Shown here piece after piece: positions 1 to 8,094 of a stretch of DNA of 55,324 nucleotides. The notes beneath the pieces were generated by a model that ran no database searches, was not told the DNA's origin, and was given only the letters and a program-made list of their open reading frames with translations. Position 1 is the first letter of the stretch, and each line of letters opens with the position of its first letter. Source of the stretch: Bifidobacteriaceae bacterium (lineage in GTDB: Bacteria; Actinomycetota; Actinomycetes; Actinomycetales; WQXJ01); the NCBI GenBank assembly GCA_031278655.1, contig JAITJZ010000114.1:1-55324 (forward strand), in the 5' to 3' direction. A program made the position numbers and the translations under genes.

Positions 1-395
1 AGGCTCCGCGTGTAGCGTGAGCGGATCTTGTCCTCTGGCACGTCGTGGCCCCCGGAGGCAACGCGTGCGCGCACCCGCGCGACGTTGATGGACGGGTCGG
101 CGGTGAGCACGAAAACGGAGATGATCTCATAACCGGCGGCTTTCGCGCGCCGGAGCAGGCCGAGGTTGCGATCCGTTGAGAGGACGGTCTCGAACGTGAA
201 ATCCTGGCGCGCGCGAAAGAGCGTTTCGCGCACGGCCTCGGCCTGTTGGGCGGCCTCGATGTCTGAGCAGCCGGATTCAGCCTGGACGTCATCGGCGTTG
301 ATGTACGCGCCGACAACTGCGGTGGCTCTTGCCGCCGTCGTCTTGCCGGAGCCATTCGGGCCCGCGAACACCTGCAATCGGGGTCTACGCGTCAA
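1..395 (-). CDS. Zeta-type toxin, P-loop kinase (partial, C-terminus off window)
   Basis: The first 131 codons of a Zeta/PezT-family toxin. Known members phosphorylate UDP-N-acetylglucosamine or related substrates and block cell-wall synthesis. Visible are a Walker A motif GPNGSGKT at residues 12-19, the following INADD segment, and the stretch R-x-D-F-T-F-E-T-V-L-S that matches the substrate-binding part of Zeta. The likely start is TTG at 395, lying inside the last codons of the antitoxin gene, so the two are translationally coupled with an 11-base overlap; a GTG at 372 is too close to the P-loop. The partner is a RelB/DinJ-like antitoxin rather than an Epsilon protein. The C-terminal half, including any further substrate-binding residues, lies outside the window. 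The family call is secure; the cellular target is inferred. Confidence 0.8.
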   Translation of the reverse strand, partial: MTRRPRLQVFAGPNGSGKTTAARATAVVGAYINADDVQAESGCSDIEAAQQAEAVRETLFRARQDFTFETVLSTDRNLGLLRRAKAAGYEIISVFVLTADPSINVARVRARVASGGHDVPEDKIRSRYTRS

Positions 396-786
396 GGTAT
401 TCCCTGCGCCCGTCGGCGCTCTCGATGTAGGCCTGGGCGCGGGCGCGGTCATAACGGGCGATGGGCGCCCCTTCGGAGATGCTGCGCGCGACAGCTTCGC
501 GGATCGAAGCGGTCACCGACTCGCCCAACTGCGCCGCCTCGGGCCCCAACACCTCTGCGGGAGTCATGGCTAGCGGGAACGGGATGCGATGTTCGGCCGA
601 GACACGGGCGAGAAACATGTTCATCCCGTCCGACAGGTTGAGCCCCATGGCTCGCAGCACCCGCTCGGCCTCACGCTTGTGCGCCCTGTTAGCGCGGAAG
701 TTGACTCGCTCCGTCTCCGTCTCCGTCTGCGATGCCTGAGCCACCGTAACCCCCAATTCTGAGTCCAATGTGTGTCCATTGTACAT
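385..786 (-). CDS. RelB/DinJ-family antitoxin
   Basis: A 133-residue protein whose middle section (R-V-N-F-R-A-N then E-A-E-R-V-L-R-A-M-G-L-N-L-S-D and later H-R-I-P-F) follows the ribbon-helix-helix pattern of RelB/DinJ antitoxins. The N-terminal region should bind operator DNA and the acidic C-terminal region should bind the toxin. The ATG at 786 has an AGGA ribosome site about nine bases upstream. A GTG at 744 would give a 119-residue protein starting closer to the conserved domain. The 5' end contains CAATG and CATTG arms (about 765-780) that could form an autoregulatory operator. It overlaps the start of the Zeta-like toxin, which is the usual antitoxin-first order. RelB/DinJ proteins usually pair with RelE/YafQ nucleases, so the pairing is unusual. 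Confidence 0.75.
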   Translation of the reverse strand: MYNGHTLDSELGVTVAQASQTETETERVNFRANRAHKREAERVLRAMGLNLSDGMNMFLARVSAEHRIPFPLAMTPAEVLGPEAAQLGESVTASIREAVARSISEGAPIARYDRARAQAYIESADGRREYLDA

Positions 787-978
787 GATCTAAGGTCCTG
801 CCGTTCCGGGTAGTCGGCCCCAGCGGCCGGGTTCTCAAGCATGGGCGCAACATAGGCCTGACCCCAGGGCACCGTGCAAGGGGGTGGCGACGGGAAGCAG
901 GGGAACTGCCCGAGGCGGCACCACGCCCATTCAGCTCTGAAGCAGATGTCGCGCCAGGTTTGAACTGTTCCACTTTGG

Positions 979-1051
979 TGCGCCAGAGAGGACTCGAACC
1001 TCCGACACCCGCTTTAGGAGAGCGGTGCTCTATCCACTGAGCTACTGGCGC
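979..1051 (-). tRNA. tRNA-Arg (anticodon CCT)
   Basis: Read on the minus strand, a complete cloverleaf is visible. The acceptor stem GCGCCAG pairs with CTGGCGC. The D-arm has AGCTC and GAGC, the anticodon loop reads CTCCTAA with anticodon CCT, and the T-arm contains GGTTCGAGTCC. The discriminator base is A and CCA is encoded at 978-976. It decodes AGG, a rare arginine codon in high-GC actinobacteria. Confidence 0.95.
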
Positions 1052-1113
1052 AGCCCGTCTAGCCTACAGTTGATCGCGTGGCCACCGGCCAAGGAAGGAG
1101 CGGGAGGCCAAAG

Positions 1114-1644
1114 ATGCCCAAGAGCTTGCGCAAGACCCTCGGCAGCGTCGAGTCGCCGCACATAGTCGCCATCATGCGGCTCGTGGAGACGCAGTCCAAA
1201 GCCACCGTGGCGGCCTGGGCGGTGACTTACGCGGAGGAACACTACCTGCCTTTGTACGATGCCGTCTGCCCCGGCGACGCTCGCCCCGCCGCCGCGCTCG
1301 CCGCGGCTAGGCGGTGGCTGGCCGGGGAGGCCAAGTTGCCGGAGGCGAAGCGCGACATCTTGGGCTGCCACGAGGCGGCTCGGCAGGCCGATGGCGACCC
1401 GGTCGCGCAAGCTGCGGCGAGGGCGGTGGCCCAGGGGGCGTCAGCCATTCACACACCAACCCACGCCCTTGGGCTGGCCTTCTATGGCGCCGCGGCCGTC
1501 GCCTATGCGACCTTGGGGATCCAAGAGACGGATGGCGCCTACGACGCCATCGCCGCCCAGGAAGGCGCGCGCCTTGTGGCGTCGCTCCAAGCGGTCGCCG
1601 TCCCAAACGAGCCCAACCCCACCCGCGTCAACTGGAACTGCTAA
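1114..1644 (+). CDS. Imm-5-like putative immunity protein
   Basis: A 176-residue, alanine-rich, predicted helical protein. The pattern of helices with small-residue repeats (AAARRWLAGEAKLPEAKRD, HEAARQ, AARAVAQGASAIHTPTHALGLAFYGAAAVAYA) resembles proteins annotated as Imm-5-like putative immunity proteins in actinobacteria. No catalytic motif or membrane segment is visible. The ATG at 1114 is chosen because GGGAGG lies six bases upstream; an in-frame GTG at 1078 has no such site. It stands alone between the tRNA and the IclR gene, with which it converges. No toxin for it to neutralise is visible nearby, so the immunity role is only a family label. Confidence 0.5.
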   Translation: MPKSLRKTLGSVESPHIVAIMRLVETQSKATVAAWAVTYAEEHYLPLYDAVCPGDARPAAALAAARRWLAGEAKLPEAKRDILGCHEAARQADGDPVAQAAARAVAQGASAIHTPTHALGLAFYGAAAVAYATLGIQETDGAYDAIAAQEGARLVASLQAVAVPNEPNPTRVNWNC

Positions 1645-1647
1645 CCG

Positions 1648-1661
1648 CCCGGCGAGCCGGG
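1648..1661. terminator. Possible bidirectional terminator hairpin
   Basis: CCCGG-CGAG-CCGGG forms a five-pair GC stem with a four-base loop in the 27-base gap between two converging genes. There is no T-tract, so strength is uncertain. Confidence 0.4.
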
Positions 1662-1671
1662 TTGGCCACCT

Positions 1672-2448
1672 CTATACCGACAACTGCCCCGGGATGCGGT
1701 CACGCATACTGCGTGCCGCGCTCTTGAGCGCACGCACATACTCTGTCCGCTCGCCGTCGGCCAAGTCCAGATTTGGCGACGATATCGACAATCCTCCAAT
1801 AAGCGAGCCGTCTGACTCCAGGACAGGGACGCCGATGCAAAAGACTCCGTACTCGTGCTCCTCTTGATCGATCGCGTAGCCGCGGGCTTTCGTGGTGGCG
1901 ATTTCGTCGCGCAGCGCGGCCGCGTCTGTGATTGTGTTTTGTGTGTAGGCGGCCCTTTCGGCGGAAAGCACCGCGTCTAGTTCCTCGGGGGGCAGATAAG
2001 GCAGCATCGCCTTACCGACGGACGTGCAGTGAAGTGGTGCTTTTTCGCCCATGATGGATCGATACGGAAACGTGTATGCCGCGACTGGTGGGTGGACATT
2101 GCACAAGTAAAACACCTGCCGTTCGCGGCATATTGCGAAATAGGTAATGGCGTCGAACTGCGTTGAGAGATTCAACATTATGTCGTGAAAAAGCTTCTGG
2201 TATCCTAGCTGCTCGTTGATCAAGTAGGAGAACTCTAGAAGTTTCAGACCGAGGCGGTATCTTCCAGAATGCGTGTCCTGCTCAAGGTAGCCCAGCTCGC
2301 GGAAGGTCGACGCGATGTTGCTGACGGAACTTTTCCCGATGCCTAGGGTTTGACTGATCTGGGTGACGCCTAAGTCGCGGCGGTCGGCTATGAAGCACTC
2401 GAGCACCTTCATCGCCTTGGAAAGCGACTTCACCTTTGGGTCTTCCAC
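1672..2448 (-). CDS. IclR-family transcriptional regulator
   Basis: A 258-residue regulator with an N-terminal winged helix-turn-helix (V-T-Q-I-S-Q-T-L-G-I-G-K-S-S-V-S, about residues 29-44) and a C-terminal IclR effector domain ending in SISSPNLDLADGERTEYV. IclR proteins sense small catabolites and usually control the adjacent pathway. The GTG at 2448 is chosen because AAGGAGG lies seven bases upstream; the open frame continues to 2601 but without IclR similarity. It is the last gene of the leftward rhamnoside operon, 109 bases after the dehydrogenase, and so probably regulates that operon. A candidate operator is the inverted repeat at 11243-11278 upstream of the first gene. Confidence 0.85.
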   Translation of the reverse strand: MEDPKVKSLSKAMKVLECFIADRRDLGVTQISQTLGIGKSSVSNIASTFRELGYLEQDTHSGRYRLGLKLLEFSYLINEQLGYQKLFHDIMLNLSTQFDAITYFAICRERQVFYLCNVHPPVAAYTFPYRSIMGEKAPLHCTSVGKAMLPYLPPEELDAVLSAERAAYTQNTITDAAALRDEIATTKARGYAIDQEEHEYGVFCIGVPVLESDGSLIGGLSISSPNLDLADGERTEYVRALKSAARSMRDRIPGQLSV

Positions 2449-2557
2449 GACCACCCCTCCTTGTCGACGTGATCTGCGAAGGCGTGCGGGTCCAGGGTAC
2501 AGTCGTGGACCGGGCTCCGCGTGGGCCGAGGATGTGCCGATGGCGCGGGCCGTCCCA

Positions 2558-3529
2558 TCAGTTGACCTGATTCTTCGGCGTGCGACCAGCGAAGAAGTCA
2601 ATGACGGCGGCTGCCGTCTCGAGGCCGACTTTTTGGTAAGTCTCGTGGGTTTCGGCTGCGGTGTGAGGCGTCAGTATCAGATTCGGGCAGGCCAGGATCG
2701 GGTCGTCCCGCGCGATGGGTTCGTGTTCAAACACGTCTAGCGCGGCGCCGGCAAGGTGGCCGCTGTTGAGGGCGCGAACCAGCGCCGCTTCATCCACTAG
2801 CGCTCCCCGCGCTGTGTTCACGAAGTAGGAGCCTGGGCGCATGGCGGCGAACGCGGACTCCCCAAAGAGATGGCGTGTGCTAGCGATGCTGGGCAGATGC
2901 AAGCTTATGATGTCGGATGTCGCCAGCAGATTGGCGAATGAGACCAGGCTCACCCCGAGACCCGCGGCTTGTTCCCGATTCGGGAATGGATCGAAAGCTT
3001 GTGTCCGTGTTTCAAAGCCTCGCAACATGGCGGCGACTCGCTGCCCGATTCCTCCGAAGCCAACCAAGCCGACCGCCATTCCGCCAAGGTCGCGCCCCAT
3101 CAGCCGGGACCATTCGCCCCTGCGTATCAATGTCTCGAGCGTCGGGAGGTTCCGGAGGCATGCAAGCATGAGAGCCAGCGTCAGTTCCGCCACTGAGCGG
3201 GAGTTGAGCCCGCGGGCATTGGTCACGACCATGCCTCGGCGCCGCGCGGCCGCGAGGTCGATGTTGTCGACGCCAACGCCAAACCGGGCCAGGATCCGCA
3301 GCCGCTGTGCCCTTGCCAACACCGACGCGTCCCAGGTGTCCACGCCGACAATCGCGCCATCAATCTGGGGGACGCGGCAAATCAGCTCGTCGTGGGTGAA
3401 GGGGCGCCCGTGGGGGTTCTCAAGCACGGTCACGCCGCTGTCCTGCAGGCGCGCCTTGCCCTCGGCGCAATAGAGAGAGTAGTTCGTCGCTGTGACCAGC
3501 ACGGTCTTGCGATGAGCCGTATCAATCAC
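2558..3529 (-). CDS. D-isomer-specific 2-hydroxyacid dehydrogenase
   Basis: A 323-residue NAD-dependent dehydrogenase of the D-2-hydroxyacid/phosphoglycerate dehydrogenase family. The nucleotide-binding motif GFGGIGQ is at residues 157-163. The catalytic triad is visible as Arg241 (in NTARG), Glu270 (in DVFEHEP) and His289 (in LTPHTA). There is no ACT regulatory domain, so it resembles short catabolic members rather than SerA. The GTG at 3529 starts two bases after the stop of the aldolase gene, with GGGGAAGA as ribosome site. Within the rhamnoside operon it could reduce or oxidise a 2-keto/2-hydroxy acid made by the pathway; the substrate cannot be read from sequence. Confidence 0.85.
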   Translation of the reverse strand: MIDTAHRKTVLVTATNYSLYCAEGKARLQDSGVTVLENPHGRPFTHDELICRVPQIDGAIVGVDTWDASVLARAQRLRILARFGVGVDNIDLAAARRRGMVVTNARGLNSRSVAELTLALMLACLRNLPTLETLIRRGEWSRLMGRDLGGMAVGLVGFGGIGQRVAAMLRGFETRTQAFDPFPNREQAAGLGVSLVSFANLLATSDIISLHLPSIASTRHLFGESAFAAMRPGSYFVNTARGALVDEAALVRALNSGHLAGAALDVFEHEPIARDDPILACPNLILTPHTAAETHETYQKVGLETAAAVIDFFAGRTPKNQVN

Positions 3530-3530
3530 A

Positions 3531-4451
3531 TCAATCTTCCCCTGCGGTCGCGTCGTATTCCGCCATGACCTTGACGATCTGGCTGATCTTTTCATCAGGA
3601 AGCGTCAGCGCGGCCTGCCGCATCCAACGGGAGCCCCGGCCGGAGAGTTCTGTGACCGCCTTGATCGCGGCGTTACCGTTGCCGTAGCCGGCTCCGGACA
3701 CGATTCGGTAGAGGTTGTTGATTCGAGACTGGCACCATTTCACCCTCTGATAGTCTGCCGCCTTGTAAGCGCTGAACATTTGAACATAAGGCTCGATGCG
3801 CGCGTTTCCGAGCCCTGTGACCATGCCGTCTCCGCCACAAAGCAGGGTCGGGCCGCATAGGTAGTCTTCGCCTTGGATACAGGCGAACCCGTCTCTATCG
3901 CAGGCGAACAGGAGACGTGAGAACTGGCAGAAGTCGCCCGAGGAGTCCTTCAGCCCAGCGATGTTGTCGAGTGACATCAGCTCTCTGAGTGTCTCAATGC
4001 GAATGGGATTGTGGGTGGCAGAGGGGATGTTGTACACGATGACCGGCGCCGGCGCCGCCCGCGCGACCTCACGGAAGTGTGACATGATGACCGACTGGTC
4101 GGCCCCGTGGTAGAAGGGCGTGGTGGACACGATGAAGTCGGGCTCAAGGCTGGCCAGAGATTCGATCTCCCGGATTGCCGCCGGGGTGTTCGACTTGATC
4201 GCCGCCAAGCAGAGCGCGACCCGCCCGGCCGCCACCTGGGCGACCGTGACGAACACTGATCGCTTTTCGTCGGTCGTTAGGTACGCGCCCTCACCGGTGC
4301 CTCCGCAGACGAACAAGCCATCGACGCCGGCCGTCACTAGGTAGTCCGCCTGTCTTTCCAACAGGTGGTGGTCTATCCGGCCGTCGTCACGCATGGGGGT
4401 GCAAACGGCAGGGATTACCCCGGCCAGCCTGCGGCTATTGGCGGGAATCAT
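3531..4451 (-). CDS. DapA/N-acetylneuraminate-lyase family aldolase
   Basis: A 306-residue class I aldolase of the dihydrodipicolinate synthase family. Residues 50-55 read GGTGEG, Tyr140 lies in VYNIPS and Lys168 in GLKDSSGD, which is the Schiff-base lysine. Members cleave or condense pyruvate with an aldehyde, including several 2-keto-3-deoxy sugar acids. In an operon with an alpha-L-rhamnosidase and an SDR dehydrogenase, an attractive inference is cleavage of a deoxy-keto acid derived from rhamnose, not lysine biosynthesis. The ATG has AAGGTGAG upstream. It is followed two bases later by the hydroxyacid dehydrogenase and preceded by a 73-base gap after the SDR gene. Confidence 0.85.
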   Translation of the reverse strand: MIPANSRRLAGVIPAVCTPMRDDGRIDHHLLERQADYLVTAGVDGLFVCGGTGEGAYLTTDEKRSVFVTVAQVAAGRVALCLAAIKSNTPAAIREIESLASLEPDFIVSTTPFYHGADQSVIMSHFREVARAAPAPVIVYNIPSATHNPIRIETLRELMSLDNIAGLKDSSGDFCQFSRLLFACDRDGFACIQGEDYLCGPTLLCGGDGMVTGLGNARIEPYVQMFSAYKAADYQRVKWCQSRINNLYRIVSGAGYGNGNAAIKAVTELSGRGSRWMRQAALTLPDEKISQIVKVMAEYDATAGED

Positions 4452-4524
4452 TGGCTCACCTTGCGATTCATTTCGTTTGTTGTTTGTTGCGAATGGTCGA
4501 ATTGCCGCTGACGGCCACGCCGGG

Positions 4525-5259
4525 TCACCAGCGGTTGAGTCCCCGGATGGTCAGCACCTGGCTGCTCATGCCTTCCGACAGCGGCGATACGAGGTAAAGG
4601 ACGGCGTTGGCGATCGTTTCGGGTCGAAAGACGTCGCCTCCGGCGGCCAGGATGAAGTCGTGTTTGGCCGACTTCCGGAATAGCTCTGTGTCGACTGGCC
4701 CAGGGCATATCACATTGACGCGAATGTTGTGGGATCGCACTTCGTCGCCGAGGGCCTGGGTGAGCGCCACCACTCCAGCTTTGGCGGCAGAGTAGGCCGT
4801 GCTACCAGGCAATCCGCGCAGGGCTGACGCCGAAGCTATAGAACAGATGTTGCCACTACCCCGCTCGATCATTGTTGGCAGTACGTTCTTGGTTAAGAGC
4901 GCGACGGCGCGCAGGTTTGTGTCCACAATTCGGTCCCACACATCCATCGGCATCTCGTTCAAGGGCATCTCGACCGATATGCCGGCTATGTTGACCAACA
5001 CGTCAATGGTGCCAAACTCATCGCGCACCTGTGCCACCAGGCAGGAAACGGCCGCGTCGTCAGTCAGGTCCGCTTGATAATGACGGGCCGAGCCGCCGGA
5101 CGCCTCGATCCGAGCCCTTGTGTCTGCCAGTTCGTCGCCTCGGATGTCCGTCAAGGCGACTCTGGCTCCATGACTGGCCACTTTGAGGGCTGTGGCCCGA
5201 CCGATGCCCCGTGCCGCGCCGGTGACTATCGCCACCTTTCCCTTCAGCAGGCTGTTCAT
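4525..5259 (-). CDS. SDR-family NAD(P)-dependent oxidoreductase
   Basis: A 244-residue classical short-chain dehydrogenase. The TGAARGIG cofactor motif is at residues 13-20, NIAG at 90-93, and the catalytic Ser143, Tyr156 and Lys160 form the usual S-x12-Y-x3-K. After Tyr the sequence continues to the CPGPVDTEL loop typical of the family. The ATG at 5259 overlaps the stop of the rhamnosidase gene (ATGA), so the two are translationally coupled. SDRs act as L-rhamnose dehydrogenases or as keto-deoxy-acid dehydrogenases in oxidative rhamnose pathways, which suits this operon, but the substrate is inferred from context only. Confidence 0.85.
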   Translation of the reverse strand: MNSLLKGKVAIVTGAARGIGRATALKVASHGARVALTDIRGDELADTRARIEASGGSARHYQADLTDDAAVSCLVAQVRDEFGTIDVLVNIAGISVEMPLNEMPMDVWDRIVDTNLRAVALLTKNVLPTMIERGSGNICSIASASALRGLPGSTAYSAAKAGVVALTQALGDEVRSHNIRVNVICPGPVDTELFRKSAKHDFILAAGGDVFRPETIANAVLYLVSPLSEGMSSQVLTIRGLNRW

Positions 5260-8048
5260 TGTCGTTGCTTTCTCCCTTCTTGATTTCTCCCGTTGCGGTG
5301 GTCCGGTCGCACAACGAACTGGTAGCAACCTCCACCCGCTGAGAAGACGATGAAGCTTTCCTCGGCTCGAATGAAGGCCAATCCTCGGGTCGGGTTTGCG
5401 GCGCCGTCGGCGAAGACCTCCCTTCCAGACTCGCTGACGACCACATCCGTGCCCCATCCGTTGCTGGGGACGTAAATCAATGCCTCGGTGTTTCCGGGCA
5501 CCACAACCTTGTAGTGAAACGCCTGCCGGTGCTTGCGCCAATCGACAGAGACGATCCCGCGAGGGGTTTCGACAGAGGCGCTCGCGTAGCTCAGGCGCTG
5601 AGCCAGTTCCGGGCGAAGGACGATCCCGGAAGGGCAGCGCGGGTCCGCCAATCGCAGACCCGCGAGGGCCTTGTAGAACCAGGCGTCCACGCTGCCAGAG
5701 AACGGGTGGCTATGGGAATTGAACACTTTGGGGCTGTCAAGATACTCCCATCGCTCCCACAGCGTGGTCGCTCCCTCGCGGATCTGGTAGCCGAAGGACG
5801 GGTAGGTGCTTTGGGTGAGTGTGTCTAGGGCCAGATCCATGTGGCCGTATCGTTCCAAGACATCCAATACGAACTTCAGGCCCACGACGCCCACGGCCAA
5901 ATGCCGCGCGTGCGTGTTCTCAATGTCGTTGACCAGTGTCGCCGCCACTGCGGCCTCGTTCGCGGGCGGCACGATGCCGAGCCACAGTGGTAGGGCGTTA
6001 GCTGTCTGGCTGGAAGCTGAGTACAGAGTGGCGTAACGCCGCATGACCTCGCCATGATCTTCCTCGGGGAGCGCCTGAAGCCAGGTTTTGAGCCTCTCCG
6101 CCAATTCTGCGTCTGAGAGCTTGGAAGACGCGTACCTGTCTGTTTGAAGGAACCTGCTGTTGAAGTTGGCTGCCACTCGATCCGCCACGGCCTGGTACTT
6201 CTCAGCCAGGTCAAGTCGTCCGACGCTCCGCGCCATGGCGCTGAGGTGTAGAGCGTCGTGGCAGTAGTACCACGTGGCGGTGATGGCCGTTGGCGTTTCT
6301 ATTGGGTAGGCATGCATTGGCGGGCACCAGTCGCCGAACTGGCCGAAGTCGACCGTGCCGTCGGGTCCTTCCTGCGTTCCAAGGAAGTCGACCCATGCGC
6401 ACATTCCGTCCAGGTTCTCCTGGATGATCCGTGGGTCACCGTAATAGCGGCTGACCAGCCAAGGGAATTCGACACAGGCCGCGGCATAGGTTGGGTCAAC
6501 GGGGTTGCATTCCCAGTAGGGAGGGCAGACGCCCGACACGCTCCCGCTGTCGTATTGCGCCAGACGAATGTCGCGTTGGAACTTCGAGTAGAAAGCCGCC
6601 ATGTCGAAGTTGAAAATGGCCGCTTCGGCTGACAGATAGGCGTCGCCGATCCATCCCATCCGCTCGTCGCGTTGACAGCAGTCCGTCGGTATCGAGTGCA
6701 GGTTGCTGACCTGAGTCCAAAGGTAATTCTGATGGATCTGGTTGATGGTCTGGTCGGAACAGGAGAAACCGCCAATCGGTTGGACGGCGCTGTGCACCAC
6801 CTTAGCTTCGAGGCTGTCCAAGCTTGGCGTGCCCGGGAATCCCGTCAACTCGGCGTACCTGAAACCGTGATAGGTGAAGTGCGGCTCAAATTCTTCCAGG
6901 CCCTCGCCCCTGCAAATGTAGGTGTCTTCCGACAGCGCGCCCCGGTTCGTGTTCGTGTTGATCATCCCCGTGCCCGAATGGGTGAGCTCGCCGGTTCTTA
7001 TGCGCACCGCCGCGCCAGCCGGTCCTCGGACTTTCAGGCGCAGCCAACCAGCGAAGTTCTGGCCGAAATCGTAAAGATAGGTGGCCGGGGCCGGGGTCGT
7101 CAGTCGGGTGGCGGTCAGTGACTTGATGACTCGAACCGGCGGCAAAGCTCCCTGCGAGACGAGGCGGCCGAGAGGCTCGCCCACCAGCGTCGCCTTCGCC
7201 CAGCCAGAGTCGTCGAAGCCTGGTCGATCCCATCCCGGTCGCTCAAGGCGCGCGTCGTATGTCTCGCCGTCGTAGATGTCATCGGACACGATCGGCCCGG
7301 ACGCGGTGCGCCAAGAACAATCTGAGTTCAGCGTGGACATGGAGCCGTCATCGTGCCAGATGACGCCGTGGACGGTCAGCACGGGTGAGGGGCCGTACTT
7401 CTTGAGCGGGTGCCAGTTCTTTTGCCGGACGTGCTCGTAAGGGCTGTAGCGGCCATTCCCGAGCATGACGCCGATGGCGTTGGCGCCGCGATTGAGCAGG
7501 TCGGTCACGTCATGAGCGGCGTAGAGAACGATTCGTTCATAGTCAGTCCAGCCCGGGTCTAAAACGCTGTTCCCAACTCGACGGCCGTTGACGCGCAATT
7601 CGTGGTACCCGAGGCCGCTGATGTAGATCCGGGCTCTGACTATCGGTTTGACGGTTTCAAACTCCGCGCGGAACAGGTTCTTGCCTCTTATCCATTCGGC
7701 GGGCCAGCCCTCGGCCTGCATTAGACCGGTCTCGAAGGTCGAGCGGACGGGTGTGGCTGTCTCAGCCGCGTCGCCCCAAATGGCCAGAGTCCAAACGTAC
7801 CGTGTGCAACTGGCGAGCGGCGCGCCATCGTACTCGCTCGCTTGGGTGTCTGAGGAATCGACGCGTCCCGAATCCCACATCAGCCGGCCATCGCCGTCGG
7901 CCTCGCTCACCCGGATCTGATACGCGCGTTGTCGCGCGCCCCTGTCCCCGCCGGCTATGACCCAAGAGAACCGCGGCCTGGCGACGTCGATGCCGAGCGG
8001 CTCGACCGCGTTTTCGCATCGTAGCTGGATGGCGTGGAGGCCGTTCAT
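5256..8048 (-). CDS. GH78 alpha-L-rhamnosidase
   Basis: A 930-residue glycoside hydrolase that removes terminal L-rhamnose from plant glycosides or pectin. The N-terminal part (NGLHAIQLRCENAVEPLGID, then ARPRFSW) is the standard opening of GH78 enzymes, followed by beta-sandwich domains and an (alpha/alpha)6 catalytic barrel. The catalytic region carries the D-E-R-x-G-W-x-G-D signature near residue 465, and EGATTLWERWE near residue 760 contains the second expected acidic residue. There is no signal peptide, so the enzyme should act inside the cell on imported oligosaccharides or glycosides, which fits the ABC importer upstream. The start has AGAGGAG seven bases before the ATG. Confidence 0.93.
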   Translation of the reverse strand: MNGLHAIQLRCENAVEPLGIDVARPRFSWVIAGGDRGARQRAYQIRVSEADGDGRLMWDSGRVDSSDTQASEYDGAPLASCTRYVWTLAIWGDAAETATPVRSTFETGLMQAEGWPAEWIRGKNLFRAEFETVKPIVRARIYISGLGYHELRVNGRRVGNSVLDPGWTDYERIVLYAAHDVTDLLNRGANAIGVMLGNGRYSPYEHVRQKNWHPLKKYGPSPVLTVHGVIWHDDGSMSTLNSDCSWRTASGPIVSDDIYDGETYDARLERPGWDRPGFDDSGWAKATLVGEPLGRLVSQGALPPVRVIKSLTATRLTTPAPATYLYDFGQNFAGWLRLKVRGPAGAAVRIRTGELTHSGTGMINTNTNRGALSEDTYICRGEGLEEFEPHFTYHGFRYAELTGFPGTPSLDSLEAKVVHSAVQPIGGFSCSDQTINQIHQNYLWTQVSNLHSIPTDCCQRDERMGWIGDAYLSAEAAIFNFDMAAFYSKFQRDIRLAQYDSGSVSGVCPPYWECNPVDPTYAAACVEFPWLVSRYYGDPRIIQENLDGMCAWVDFLGTQEGPDGTVDFGQFGDWCPPMHAYPIETPTAITATWYYCHDALHLSAMARSVGRLDLAEKYQAVADRVAANFNSRFLQTDRYASSKLSDAELAERLKTWLQALPEEDHGEVMRRYATLYSASSQTANALPLWLGIVPPANEAAVAATLVNDIENTHARHLAVGVVGLKFVLDVLERYGHMDLALDTLTQSTYPSFGYQIREGATTLWERWEYLDSPKVFNSHSHPFSGSVDAWFYKALAGLRLADPRCPSGIVLRPELAQRLSYASASVETPRGIVSVDWRKHRQAFHYKVVVPGNTEALIYVPSNGWGTDVVVSESGREVFADGAANPTRGLAFIRAEESFIVFSAGGGCYQFVVRPDHRNGRNQEGRKQRQ

Positions 8049-8094
8049 TTCTTGACTCCTCTCGTCGATCTCATTTGGGGCGCCATCGTCGGGA

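Noticed and set aside
166-573. Rightward open frame opposite the toxin-antitoxin genes
   Set aside because: It has no ribosome site or recognisable domain, while the opposite strand encodes clear Zeta and RelB/DinJ motifs.
979-1051. tRNA-Arg gene as an integration site
   Set aside because: I found no second copy of the tRNA 3' end in the window and no integrase gene.
3531-4451. Assignment as the lysine-pathway enzyme DapA
   Set aside because: The gene lies inside a glycoside operon and the family has many catabolic aldolases; only the family, not the DapA reaction, is supported.
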